Assembly: GCA_021778895.1 (NCBI GenBank)
Contig: JAJYBR010000011.1
Location: 1-42,547 of the forward strand
DNA length: 42,547 nt
DNA from: Actinomycetes bacterium
GTDB lineage: Bacteria > Actinomycetota > Acidimicrobiia > Acidimicrobiales > RAAP-2
Direction: 5' to 3'
The notes below the pieces were generated by a model. It worked only from the letters and a program-made list of their open reading frames with translations. It was not told where the DNA came from and ran no database searches. This document shows positions 36,595 to 42,547 of this stretch, in pieces. Position 1 is the first letter of the stretch, and each line of letters opens with the position of its first letter. Both the position numbers and the translations under genes were made by a program.

Positions 36595-37012
36595 CGTAGT
36601 CGAGCAGCTCGCGACGCGCGAGCTCGAGCTCGGTGACGCGGGCCTTGACCACGTCGCCGATGGAGACCAGTCCGACGAGCCGACCCTGCGCGACGACCGG
36701 CACGTGCCGGATCCGGCGCTCGGTCATGGTCGCCATGAGCTCGTCGACGGTGGTCGTCTCGGTGCAGGTCACGACATCGCGGGACATCGTGGTCTCCACC
36801 GGACGCTCCATGGCACCCACGCCGTCGGTGGCGATGGCGCGCACGACGTCGCGCTCGGAGATCATGCCCAACGGGCGCTGATCCTCACTGGCGACGACGA
36901 GAGCACCAATACCACGATCGCGCAGCAGCGCGACCGCATCGTGCAGCGTTCGAGACCGATCGATCGTCGCCACGTCGCGACCCTTGACCGCCAGCAGATT
37001 GGTGACGTTCAT
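36581..37012 (-). CDS. CBS-domain-pair protein
   Basis: 143 residues made almost entirely of two CBS motifs. The first (about 15-65) includes RTLHDAVALLRDRGIGALVV and LGMISERDVVRAIA; the second (about 75-130) includes TTTVDELMATMTERRIRHVPVV and LVGLVSIGDVVKARV. Such stand-alone pairs bind AMP, ATP, NADH or SAM and regulate partner proteins; which one cannot be told. ATG 37012 is chosen because GAGAGGGGG precedes it and because the upstream extension in frame is Arg/Ser-rich shadow of glpX. It is convergent with and overlaps atpC. Confidence 0.88.
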   Translation of the reverse strand: MNVTNLLAVKGRDVATIDRSRTLHDAVALLRDRGIGALVVASEDQRPLGMISERDVVRAIATDGVGAMERPVETTMSRDVVTCTETTTVDELMATMTERRIRHVPVVAQGRLVGLVSIGDVVKARVTELELARRELLDYVNAR

Positions 37013-37032
37013 GCAACCCCCTCTCAGGGGGG

Positions 37033-37038
37033 ACCCTA
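37033..37038 (-). promoter_or_regulatory. Candidate -10 element of the CBS-domain gene
   Basis: Reverse-strand TAGGGT lies 20 nt before the ATG, predicting a short leader with a strong GAGAGGGGG Shine-Dalgarno. It is a contrast to the leaderless promoters nearby. Confidence 0.4.
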
Positions 37039-37079
37039 GCGGGCGCTCGGGCGGCATGCCACCAGAAATCGGGGCGCGC

Positions 37080-38069
37080 CTAGAAGCCGGCGGTCGTGAA
37101 CTCCTGGAGCTTGTTGTGGCGGTGGAAGGTCTCGATCGTGCGCACCGTGCCCGAGCGCGAGCGCACGACCAGGGACTGGGTCGTGGCCCCGAACTCGGTG
37201 AAGCGCACACCCTTGAGGAAGTCGCCGTCGGTGACGGCGGTGGCCGAGAAGTAGCAGTTGTCGCCGGTCACCAGGTCGTCGGTCGACAGCACGCGGTCGA
37301 GGTCGTAGCCCATCTCGAGCGAACGGTCGCGCTCGGAGTCGTCGCGCGGGTACAGGACGCCCTGGATCTCGCCGCCGAGGCCCTGGAGGGCGGCCGCGGC
37401 GATGACGCCCTCGGGCGTGCCGCCGATGCCGAAGAGGATGTCGGCGCCCGAGTTGGGCCACGCGGTGGCGATGGCCCCGGTGACGTCGCCGTCGGAGATG
37501 AGCAGGACGCGGGCCCCGGCCTCGCGCACCTCGGCGATCAGGTCGGCGTGACGCGGCCGGTCGAGCACCACGACGCCGAGCTCCTGGACTGGCTTGCCCA
37601 GGCGCTTGGACAGCTCGCGCAGGTTGTCGGTGGGGGAGGCGTTGATGTCGACGGCCCCGCGCGCGCGGGGACCGACCGCCACCTTGCGCATGTAGACGCA
37701 GGGCCCGGGGTTGAACATCGTGCCGCGCTCGGACAAAGCGATGACGGACACGGCCCCCTTGCGCCCCATCGCGGTCAGGGTGGTGCCGTCGATGGGGTCG
37801 ACGGCGACGTCGACCTGGGGGGCGCGGCCGTCGCCGAGGTGCTCGCCGTTGTAGAGCATGGGCGCCTCGTCCTTCTCGCCCTCGCCGATGACGACGATGC
37901 CGTCCATGGCCACGCCCGACAGGACGAAGCGCATGGCGTCCACGGCGGCGCCATCGGCGGCCATCTTGTCTCCCCGCCCGGCCCAGCGGGCCGCGGCGAT
38001 GGCGGCGGCCTCGGTGACGCGGATCATCTCCAGGGCCAGGTTGCGATCGGGCTTGTCAGGTGCTCGCAC
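37080..38069 (-). CDS. glpX: Fructose-1,6-bisphosphatase class II
   Basis: 329 residues; hydrolyses fructose 1,6-bisphosphate in gluconeogenesis. The GlpX family is shown by GDKMAADGAAVDAMR, VVIGEGEKDEAPMLYNGE (metal-binding Glu and Asp), the signature VDPIDGTTL, ISDGDVTGAIAT, GIGGTPEGVIAAAAL and ERCRSLE-like ERDRSLEMGYD. Length is normal. The GTG start is placed by a -10 element six bases upstream. It is divergent from murA with 67 bp between the start codons, and lies 67 bp upstream of the CBS gene on the same strand. Confidence 0.95.
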   Translation of the reverse strand: MRAPDKPDRNLALEMIRVTEAAAIAAARWAGRGDKMAADGAAVDAMRFVLSGVAMDGIVVIGEGEKDEAPMLYNGEHLGDGRAPQVDVAVDPIDGTTLTAMGRKGAVSVIALSERGTMFNPGPCVYMRKVAVGPRARGAVDINASPTDNLRELSKRLGKPVQELGVVVLDRPRHADLIAEVREAGARVLLISDGDVTGAIATAWPNSGADILFGIGGTPEGVIAAAALQGLGGEIQGVLYPRDDSERDRSLEMGYDLDRVLSTDDLVTGDNCYFSATAVTDGDFLKGVRFTEFGATTQSLVVRSRSGTVRTIETFHRHNKLQEFTTAGF

Positions 38070-38075
38070 GTTCGA

Positions 38076-38081
38076 AGCGTA
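38076..38081 (-). promoter_or_regulatory. Leaderless-type -10 element of glpX
   Basis: Reverse-strand TACGCT, six bases (TCGAAC), then the GTG start. No Shine-Dalgarno. It uses the same hexamer as rpiB. Confidence 0.5.
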
Positions 38082-38124
38082 CCGCTCTGGCGCTGGGCCC
38101 GTCGGGGCCGGTCCCGCGAGCGGC

Positions 38125-38130
38125 CATACT
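38125..38130 (+). promoter_or_regulatory. Leaderless-type -10 element of murA
   Basis: CATACT, six bases (TGCTAG), then the murA GTG. It is a near match to TATACT, and the spacing is the same as in six other genes here. Confidence 0.45.
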
Positions 38131-38136
38131 TGCTAG

Positions 38137-39402
38137 GTGGAACACGTCGTCGTCAAGCCAGCGGGACCCCTCGCGGGCACGGTGACCGCGCGGGGCGCCA
38201 AGAACGCGGTCCTCAAGCAGATCGCCGCCTGCCTGCTGGCCTCGGGCACACACCGCCTGCGCAACGTCCCGGACATCTCGGACGTGGCGGTCATGTCCAC
38301 GCTGCTCGAGGCGCTCGGCTGCGCGGTGCGCCGCGAAGCGCCGGCCGATCTGGTCATCGACGTGCCGGCGGCCGCCGACCTGGTCCCCCTGGCGCCGGCC
38401 CACCTGTTCGAGGCGATGCGCGCCTCGATCGTGGTCCTCGGTCCGATGCTGGCCCGCTGCGGGCAAGTGCACATGGCGCTGCCCGGCGGCGACGACTTCG
38501 GCGGGCGCCCGATCAACTTCCACACCGAGGGCCTGGGGGCGATGGGGGCCACCTTCGCCAACGAGCGCGGCGCGATCCACGCGCGGGTCGACGGCGGTCG
38601 ACTGCGGGCCACGCGCTTCACCCTGGAGTACCCGAGCCACACGGCGACCGACAACCTGCTCATGGCGGCCGTCCTGGCCGAGGGCCGCACCGTGATCGAC
38701 AACGCGGCGCGCGAGCCCGAGGTCGAGGACCTGGGTCACCAGCTCATCGCCATGGGAGCGCGCATCGAGGGCCTGGGCACGTCGCGCCTCACGATCGACG
38801 GTGTCGCCGAGCTGCACGCGGCCGACCACGAGGTCATCCCCGACCGCGTGGTGGCCGGCACCTACCTGGCGGCCGGCCTGATCACCGGCGGCAGCGTACG
38901 CGTCAGCGACGCGCGGCCCGACCACATGGAGATGCTCTTGCGCAAGCTGGCCGCCATGGGGGCGCACGTCGACCTCGCGGGCCCGGGCATCGCCGTCGAG
39001 GGGCCCGCGCGCATCCAGGCGTGCGACGTGGCCACGCTGCCGTACCCCGGCGTCGCCACCGACTACAAACCCCTGATCACGACGGTCCTGTCGGTGGCCA
39101 GCGGCGTCTCGGTCGTCAGCGAGAACCTGTTCGTGGGACGCTTCCGCTACGTCGACGAGCTGATCCGCCTCGGGGCCGACATCACCACCGAGGGGCACCA
39201 CGCCCTCATCCGCGGCGTCGACCACCTCGAGGGCACCTCGGTGCGCGGCACTGACATCCGCGCCGCGGCGGCCCTGGTGCTGGCCGGCCTGGTCGCCGAG
39301 GGCGAGACCCGCGTGGCGGGCCTCGACCACCTCGATCGCGGCTACGAGGACCTGGTGGGCCGCCTGGCGAGCCTGGGCGCGAGCATCGAGCGCGCGTCGT
39401 GA
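38137..39402 (+). CDS. murA: UDP-N-acetylglucosamine 1-carboxyvinyltransferase, Cys-to-Asp active site
   Basis: 421 residues; adds enolpyruvyl from PEP to UDP-GlcNAc, the first committed step of peptidoglycan synthesis. Motifs include the K22/N23-type site [29 protein letters not shown], the catalytic loop [16 protein letters not shown], and [11 protein letters not shown]. In most bacteria the loop reads PGGC and the Cys is the fosfomycin target; here that position is Asp (D119), as in Mycobacterium tuberculosis MurA, which is fosfomycin-insensitive. A MurA rather than AroA role is supported by length and these motifs. The end overlaps meaB as GTGA. Confidence 0.94.
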   Translation: MEHVVVKPAGPLAGTVTARGAKNAVLKQIAACLLASGTHRLRNVPDISDVAVMSTLLEALGCAVRREAPADLVIDVPAAADLVPLAPAHLFEAMRASIVVLGPMLARCGQVHMALPGGDDFGGRPINFHTEGLGAMGATFANERGAIHARVDGGRLRATRFTLEYPSHTATDNLLMAAVLAEGRTVIDNAAREPEVEDLGHQLIAMGARIEGLGTSRLTIDGVAELHAADHEVIPDRVVAGTYLAAGLITGGSVRVSDARPDHMEMLLRKLAAMGAHVDLAGPGIAVEGPARIQACDVATLPYPGVATDYKPLITTVLSVASGVSVVSENLFVGRFRYVDELIRLGADITTEGHHALIRGVDHLEGTSVRGTDIRAAAALVLAGLVAEGETRVAGLDHLDRGYEDLVGRLASLGASIERAS

Positions 39403-40355
39403 CCCGCGACCCGGCCGAGCTGCTGAGCGAGGCGAGCGGCGGTTCGCGCGCCGCGCTGGCCCGGCTGATCACCTACGTCGAGTCGGGAGGGCCGACCCAG
39501 CGTGAGGTGGTGGCGCGCGCCTACCGCGCCGCGCCGCCCTACGTCGTGGGCCTGACCGGGCCCCCGGGGGCCGGCAAGTCCACGCTCACCGACCAGCTCA
39601 TCGCGATCGCTCTGGAGCGCGGGTCCCTCGGGACGACGGCGCTCGGCGAGGTCGGCGTCCTGTGCGTGGACCCGAGCTCCCCCTTCACCGGCGGGGCGAT
39701 CCTCGGCGACCGGGTGCGCATGCAGGACCACGCCACCGACGACCGCGTCTACATCCGTTCCCTGGCCACGCGGGGCCACCTCGGCGGCCTGTCCCTGGCC
39801 GTCCCCGACGCCGTGCGCGTCCTGGGCGCGGTCGGCTTCCCGGTGGTCTTCATCGAGACCGTCGGCGTGGGCCAGATGGAGGTGGACATCGCCTCGGCGG
39901 CCGACACGACGGTGGTGGTGACCAACCCGGGCTGGGGCGACGCCATGCAGGCCAACAAGGCCGGGCTGCTCGAGGTGGCCGACATCTTCGTCATCAACAA
40001 GGCCGACCGCGCGGGCCTGGCCGAGACCCGGCGCGACCTCGAGCAGATGCTGGACCTCGGGGTGGCGCGCGAGCCGCGGCCGCCCATCGTCGAGACGGTC
40101 GCCTCCACCGGGTCGGGCACCGCCGAGCTGTGGGACGCCATCGGCGCCCACCACGACCACCTCCTGGGCGACGGCGTGCTGGCGCACCGGCGCCGCCAGG
40201 CGCGGGCCGACCTCGACCGCGTGCTCGAGGTGACCGTGCGGGCCCGCGTCGGCGCCCTGGCCGGCATGGCCGCCTACGACGAGCAGGTGGCGCGCCTGGC
40301 CGCCGGGGAGACCGACCCGTATCAGGCGGCCGAGACCCTGCTGGCGGAGTCATGA
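39399..40355 (+). CDS. meaB: MeaB/ArgK-type P-loop GTPase (methylmalonyl-CoA mutase chaperone)
   Basis: 318 residues of the G3E family. Walker A GPPGAGKS (54-61), the metal/switch region [19 protein letters not shown], Walker [14 protein letters not shown], and NKAD as base-specificity motif are all present, with the helical dimerisation arm at the C-terminus. MeaB loads and protects the B12 cofactor of methylmalonyl-CoA mutase or related mutases. No mutase gene lies in the window, so the partner is elsewhere. The GTG start overlaps the murA stop; the next gene starts inside its stop (ATGA). Confidence 0.93.
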   Translation: MTRDPAELLSEASGGSRAALARLITYVESGGPTQREVVARAYRAAPPYVVGLTGPPGAGKSTLTDQLIAIALERGSLGTTALGEVGVLCVDPSSPFTGGAILGDRVRMQDHATDDRVYIRSLATRGHLGGLSLAVPDAVRVLGAVGFPVVFIETVGVGQMEVDIASAADTTVVVTNPGWGDAMQANKAGLLEVADIFVINKADRAGLAETRRDLEQMLDLGVAREPRPPIVETVASTGSGTAELWDAIGAHHDHLLGDGVLAHRRRQARADLDRVLEVTVRARVGALAGMAAYDEQVARLAAGETDPYQAAETLLAES

Positions 40356-40804
40356 TCGCCGCCACGGTGGGCTACGACCTCTTGTTCCTGGCCCACATCG
40401 TGGTGGTCCTGGCGAGCGTGGTCGTGCTGGTCGTGCTGCGCACCTCGGCGAACGCGCTGGCGCGCGGGACCGACGTCGTCGACCAGCGCCGGCGCTTTCC
40501 GGACCGGCGCGACTGGGCGGCCCGCGTGGTGCACCTCGTGCCGGTCACCGGACTGGCCCTGGTGGCCACCGGGGGCGCCGCCGAGCGCCTCACGCGACCG
40601 TGGGTCCTCGTCGGGCTGGCGTGCTACCTGGCCCTGGCCGGTCACCTCGAGGCGCGCACCCTGCCCCAGGAGCGCGAGGTCGCCCGCGCGGCGGCCGGCC
40701 CCGACGGGGCGCCGCCCGCGCTCGGCCGAGCGCTGGGCCGGTCGGTGGACGTGCTGGTGAGCCTGCTCGCCGTCGCCCTGGTGGCGATGATCGTTCAGTT
40801 CTGA
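40352..40804 (+). CDS. Small integral membrane protein of unknown function
   Basis: 150 residues with four hydrophobic segments (about 5-28, 58-75, 80-98 and 128-149) and a basic loop after the first helix (VVDQRRRFPDRRDWAARVVH). The layout resembles DUF2269-type predicted membrane proteins, but I cannot confirm the family. It is coupled to meaB through an ATGA overlap and its 3' end overlaps the convergent cysN by 10 bp. No function is proposed. Confidence 0.7.
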   Translation: MIAATVGYDLLFLAHIVVVLASVVVLVVLRTSANALARGTDVVDQRRRFPDRRDWAARVVHLVPVTGLALVATGGAAERLTRPWVLVGLACYLALAGHLEARTLPQEREVARAAAGPDGAPPALGRALGRSVDVLVSLLAVALVAMIVQF

Positions 40805-42057
40805 GGCGCGGCGACGAATCCGGGGTGGCCGACCATGCCGGCGGCGACCGTGGCGTTGGTGGCCTCGTCGATCAGGATGAAGCTTCCGGTCACCCGGTTC
40901 TCGCGGTAGTCGTCGACCACCAGGTCGTCGGCCGTCGACAGCGTGACGATGCCGATGTCGTTGGAGCGCAGCTCGTCGGCGGGGACCACCTCCAAGGTGT
41001 CCACGTCGACGACGCCGGCCACCGTCTCGATGCGCGCCGGTGTCGTGCGGGTGGTGTGCTTGAGGCGCAGGCGGGAGCCGGCGAGCATCGGGCGGTCGGC
41101 GAACCAGCACACCGTCGCTTCGAGGGAGCGGGTGACGCGGGGCAGCGGGGCCGCGGCCAGCAGGTCGCCCCGTCCGGCGTCGGTCTCGTCGGCCAGGGCC
41201 ACGTCGATCGAGAGCCCGGGCACGGCGCTCGCGGCGGGACCCGCGTGCAGCGTCGTCAGCTCGGTGACCGTCGTCGCGATCCCGGCGGGCAGCAGGGTCA
41301 CCTCGTCGCCGGCCGCCAGGGCCGCACCGGCCACCATGCCGGCGTAGGTGCGTCCGCCACCGGGCTGGCGCAGGACCCACTGGATGGGCAGGCGGGCCCC
41401 GCGGGCGCTGGCCCACGACCCGGCGGGAGCCTCCTCGAGCGCGCCGAGCACGGTCGGCCCGTGGTACCAGGTGGTGTTGTCGGAGGTCTCGACGACGTTG
41501 TCGCCGAGCAGGGCCGAGGTCGGCACCGCGACCACCGAGGCGAAGTCCAGGTCACCCGCGAGCGTCTCGACCTCGTCGGCGACGCTGCGAAAGGCCGTGG
41601 GTGACCAGCGCACCACGTCCATCTTGTTGACCGCCACCACCAGGTGGCGCACCCCGAGCAGGGCGGCGATGCACAGGTGGCGGCGGGTCTGCTCGCGCAG
41701 GCCGTGGGTCACGTCGACGACCGCCAGGGCCAGGTCGGCCGTCGAGGCGCCGGTCGCCATGTTTCGCGTGTACTGCACGTGGCCCGGGCAGTCCGCGACG
41801 ATGAACTTGCGGGTGGGGGTGGCCGCGTAGCGGTAGGCGACGTCGATGGTGATGCCCTGCTCGCGCTCGGCGCGCAGGCCATCGGTCACGAAGGCGAGGT
41901 CCAGGTCGCCGATGCCCCGGCGCTCCGAGGCGTTGACCACGGCGTCGAGCTGGTCGTCGAAGAGCTGGCGGGTGTCGACGAGCAGGCGGCCCACCAGCGT
42001 GGACTTGCCGTCGTCGACCGAGCCGATCGTCGCCAGGCGCAGGAGGTCGCTGATCAC
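40795..42057 (-). CDS. cysN: Sulfate adenylyltransferase subunit 1 (GTPase)
   Basis: 420 residues; the EF-Tu-like GTPase that drives ATP sulfurylase (sulfate + ATP to APS). G-domain motifs: P-loop GSVDDGKST (12-20), DTRQLFDDQL, REQGITIDVAYRY (switch I), DCPGHVQYTRNM (switch II) and NKMD. Two beta-barrel domains follow. There is no fused APS kinase domain at the C-terminus; a separate cysC is at 3530-4099. The GTG start shares one base with the cysD TAG stop, fixing the start; the frame is open further upstream only as a shadow of cysD. Confidence 0.94.
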   Translation of the reverse strand: MISDLLRLATIGSVDDGKSTLVGRLLVDTRQLFDDQLDAVVNASERRGIGDLDLAFVTDGLRAEREQGITIDVAYRYAATPTRKFIVADCPGHVQYTRNMATGASTADLALAVVDVTHGLREQTRRHLCIAALLGVRHLVVAVNKMDVVRWSPTAFRSVADEVETLAGDLDFASVVAVPTSALLGDNVVETSDNTTWYHGPTVLGALEEAPAGSWASARGARLPIQWVLRQPGGGRTYAGMVAGAALAAGDEVTLLPAGIATTVTELTTLHAGPAASAVPGLSIDVALADETDAGRGDLLAAAPLPRVTRSLEATVCWFADRPMLAGSRLRLKHTTRTTPARIETVAGVVDVDTLEVVPADELRSNDIGIVTLSTADDLVVDDYRENRVTGSFILIDEATNATVAAGMVGHPGFVAAPQN

Positions 42058-42547
42058 TAGAAGTACCCCTCGCGCTTGCGGTCCTCCATGGCGGTCTCGG
42101 AGAAGCGATCGTCGGCGCGGGTGGCCCCGCGCTCCGAGACCGTGGCCGTGGCCACCTCGCGGACGACCTCGGCCACCGTGAGAGCACTCGACTCGACCGC
42201 ACCCGTGCAGGTGGCGTCGCCGACCGTCCGGTAGCGCACCAGGCGGCGCTGGGGCCGCTCGTGGTCCTGGGGCGCGACGAACTCGTTGACCGCGAGCCAC
42301 ATGCCGTCGCGGCGCACGACCTCGCGCTCGTGGGCGAAGTAGATGTTGGGCAGGGCCACGTTCTCGCGCTCGATGTAGCGCCACACGTCGAGCTCGGTCC
42401 AGTCCGACAGGGGGAAGGCTCGCAGGTGCTCGCCGGCGTTCACGCGCCCCTGGTAGAGGTTCCACAGCTCGGGGCGCTGGCGGCGCGGGTCCCACTGGCC
42501 GAAGGCGTCGCGGAACGAGAGCACCCGCTCCTTGGCCCGGGCCTTGT
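42057..42547 (-). CDS. cysD: Sulfate adenylyltransferase subunit 2, C-terminal part
   Basis: The last about 163 codons; the 5' part lies beyond the right edge. The visible protein has KERVLSFRD, WDPRRQRPELWNLYQG, the block HLRAFPLSDWTELDVWRYI, NIYFAHEREVVRRDGMWLAV, RYRTVGDATCTGAVES and the terminal DDRFSETAMEDRKREGYF, all diagnostic of CysD, the PP-loop catalytic subunit of ATP sulfurylase. It forms an operon with cysN (1-nt overlap). Confidence 0.95.
   Translation of the reverse strand, partial: KARAKERVLSFRDAFGQWDPRRQRPELWNLYQGRVNAGEHLRAFPLSDWTELDVWRYIERENVALPNIYFAHEREVVRRDGMWLAVNEFVAPQDHERPQRRLVRYRTVGDATCTGAVESSALTVAEVVREVATATVSERGATRADDRFSETAMEDRKREGYF

Overview
The window is a continuous stretch of very GC-rich bacterial chromosome whose gene order is that of an actinomycete: tRNA-Arg - lysA - hom - thrC - rho - rpmE - prfA - prmC - tsaC, then rpiB - glyA - wecA-like - the whole F1Fo ATP synthase operon - murA. 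This synteny, the actinobacterial TANNNT-type -10 elements, many GTG starts, a Rho with a long Ala/Pro-rich insert and a duplicated delta-subunit domain all point to Actinomycetota. A ferredoxin-linked 2-oxoacid oxidoreductase and an acyl-CoA carboxylase/AtuA cassette make a lineage near Acidimicrobiia plausible, but that class assignment is inference.

Layout. (1) 1-5147: start of a 2-oxoacid:acceptor oxidoreductase alpha gene, translationally coupled to a GltD-like FAD/NAD(P)H oxidoreductase carrying a ferredoxin domain; pyruvate kinase; APS kinase (cysC) beside a PAPS-type sulfotransferase. (2) 5148-10836: an accessory segment with a long non-coding stretch containing a perfect 12-bp palindrome, a secreted polysaccharide deacetylase with C-terminal bulb-lectin-like repeats, a fatty acid desaturase, a graveyard of IS1380 and IS481 transposase remnants, and an apparently intact ISL3-family element (9410-10828) with imperfect 24-bp inverted repeats and a perfect 8-bp target duplication that abuts the 3' end of tRNA-Arg(CCG). 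(3) 10837-19180: tRNA-Arg, lysine/threonine biosynthesis (lysA, hom, thrC; no thrB here), then rho, rpmE, prfA, prmC, tsaC. (4) 19181-26074, reverse strand: a tightly overlapping five-gene catabolic cassette (biotin-dependent acyl-CoA carboxylase beta and alpha subunits, AtuA-family protein, TIGR03084/MDMPI-type metal-binding protein, enoyl-CoA hydratase) that interrupts the usual tsaC-rpiB/glyA-wecA-atp order. (5) 26128-36594: rpiB, glyA, a UDP-GlcNAc-1-P transferase and the ATP synthase operon. (6) 36581-42547: a CBS-pair protein, class II fructose-1,6-bisphosphatase (glpX), MurA with Asp in place of the catalytic Cys, MeaB GTPase, a small membrane protein, and the ATP sulfurylase genes cysN and cysD (the latter running off the end).

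The strongest cross-window pattern is regulatory. Seven genes (sulfotransferase, lysA, hom, accD-like, rpiB, glpX, murA) have a TANNNT- or CATACT-type -10 hexamer followed by exactly six bases and then the start codon, with no Shine-Dalgarno. This is the architecture of leaderless transcripts. Other genes have good Shine-Dalgarno sequences or 1-17 nt overlaps typical of translational coupling. Convergent genes often overlap at their stops (pyk/cysC, atpC/CBS, membrane protein/cysN) or touch (tsaC/enoyl-CoA hydratase), so the chromosome is very compact outside the accessory segment. No CRISPR array or phage genes are visible.
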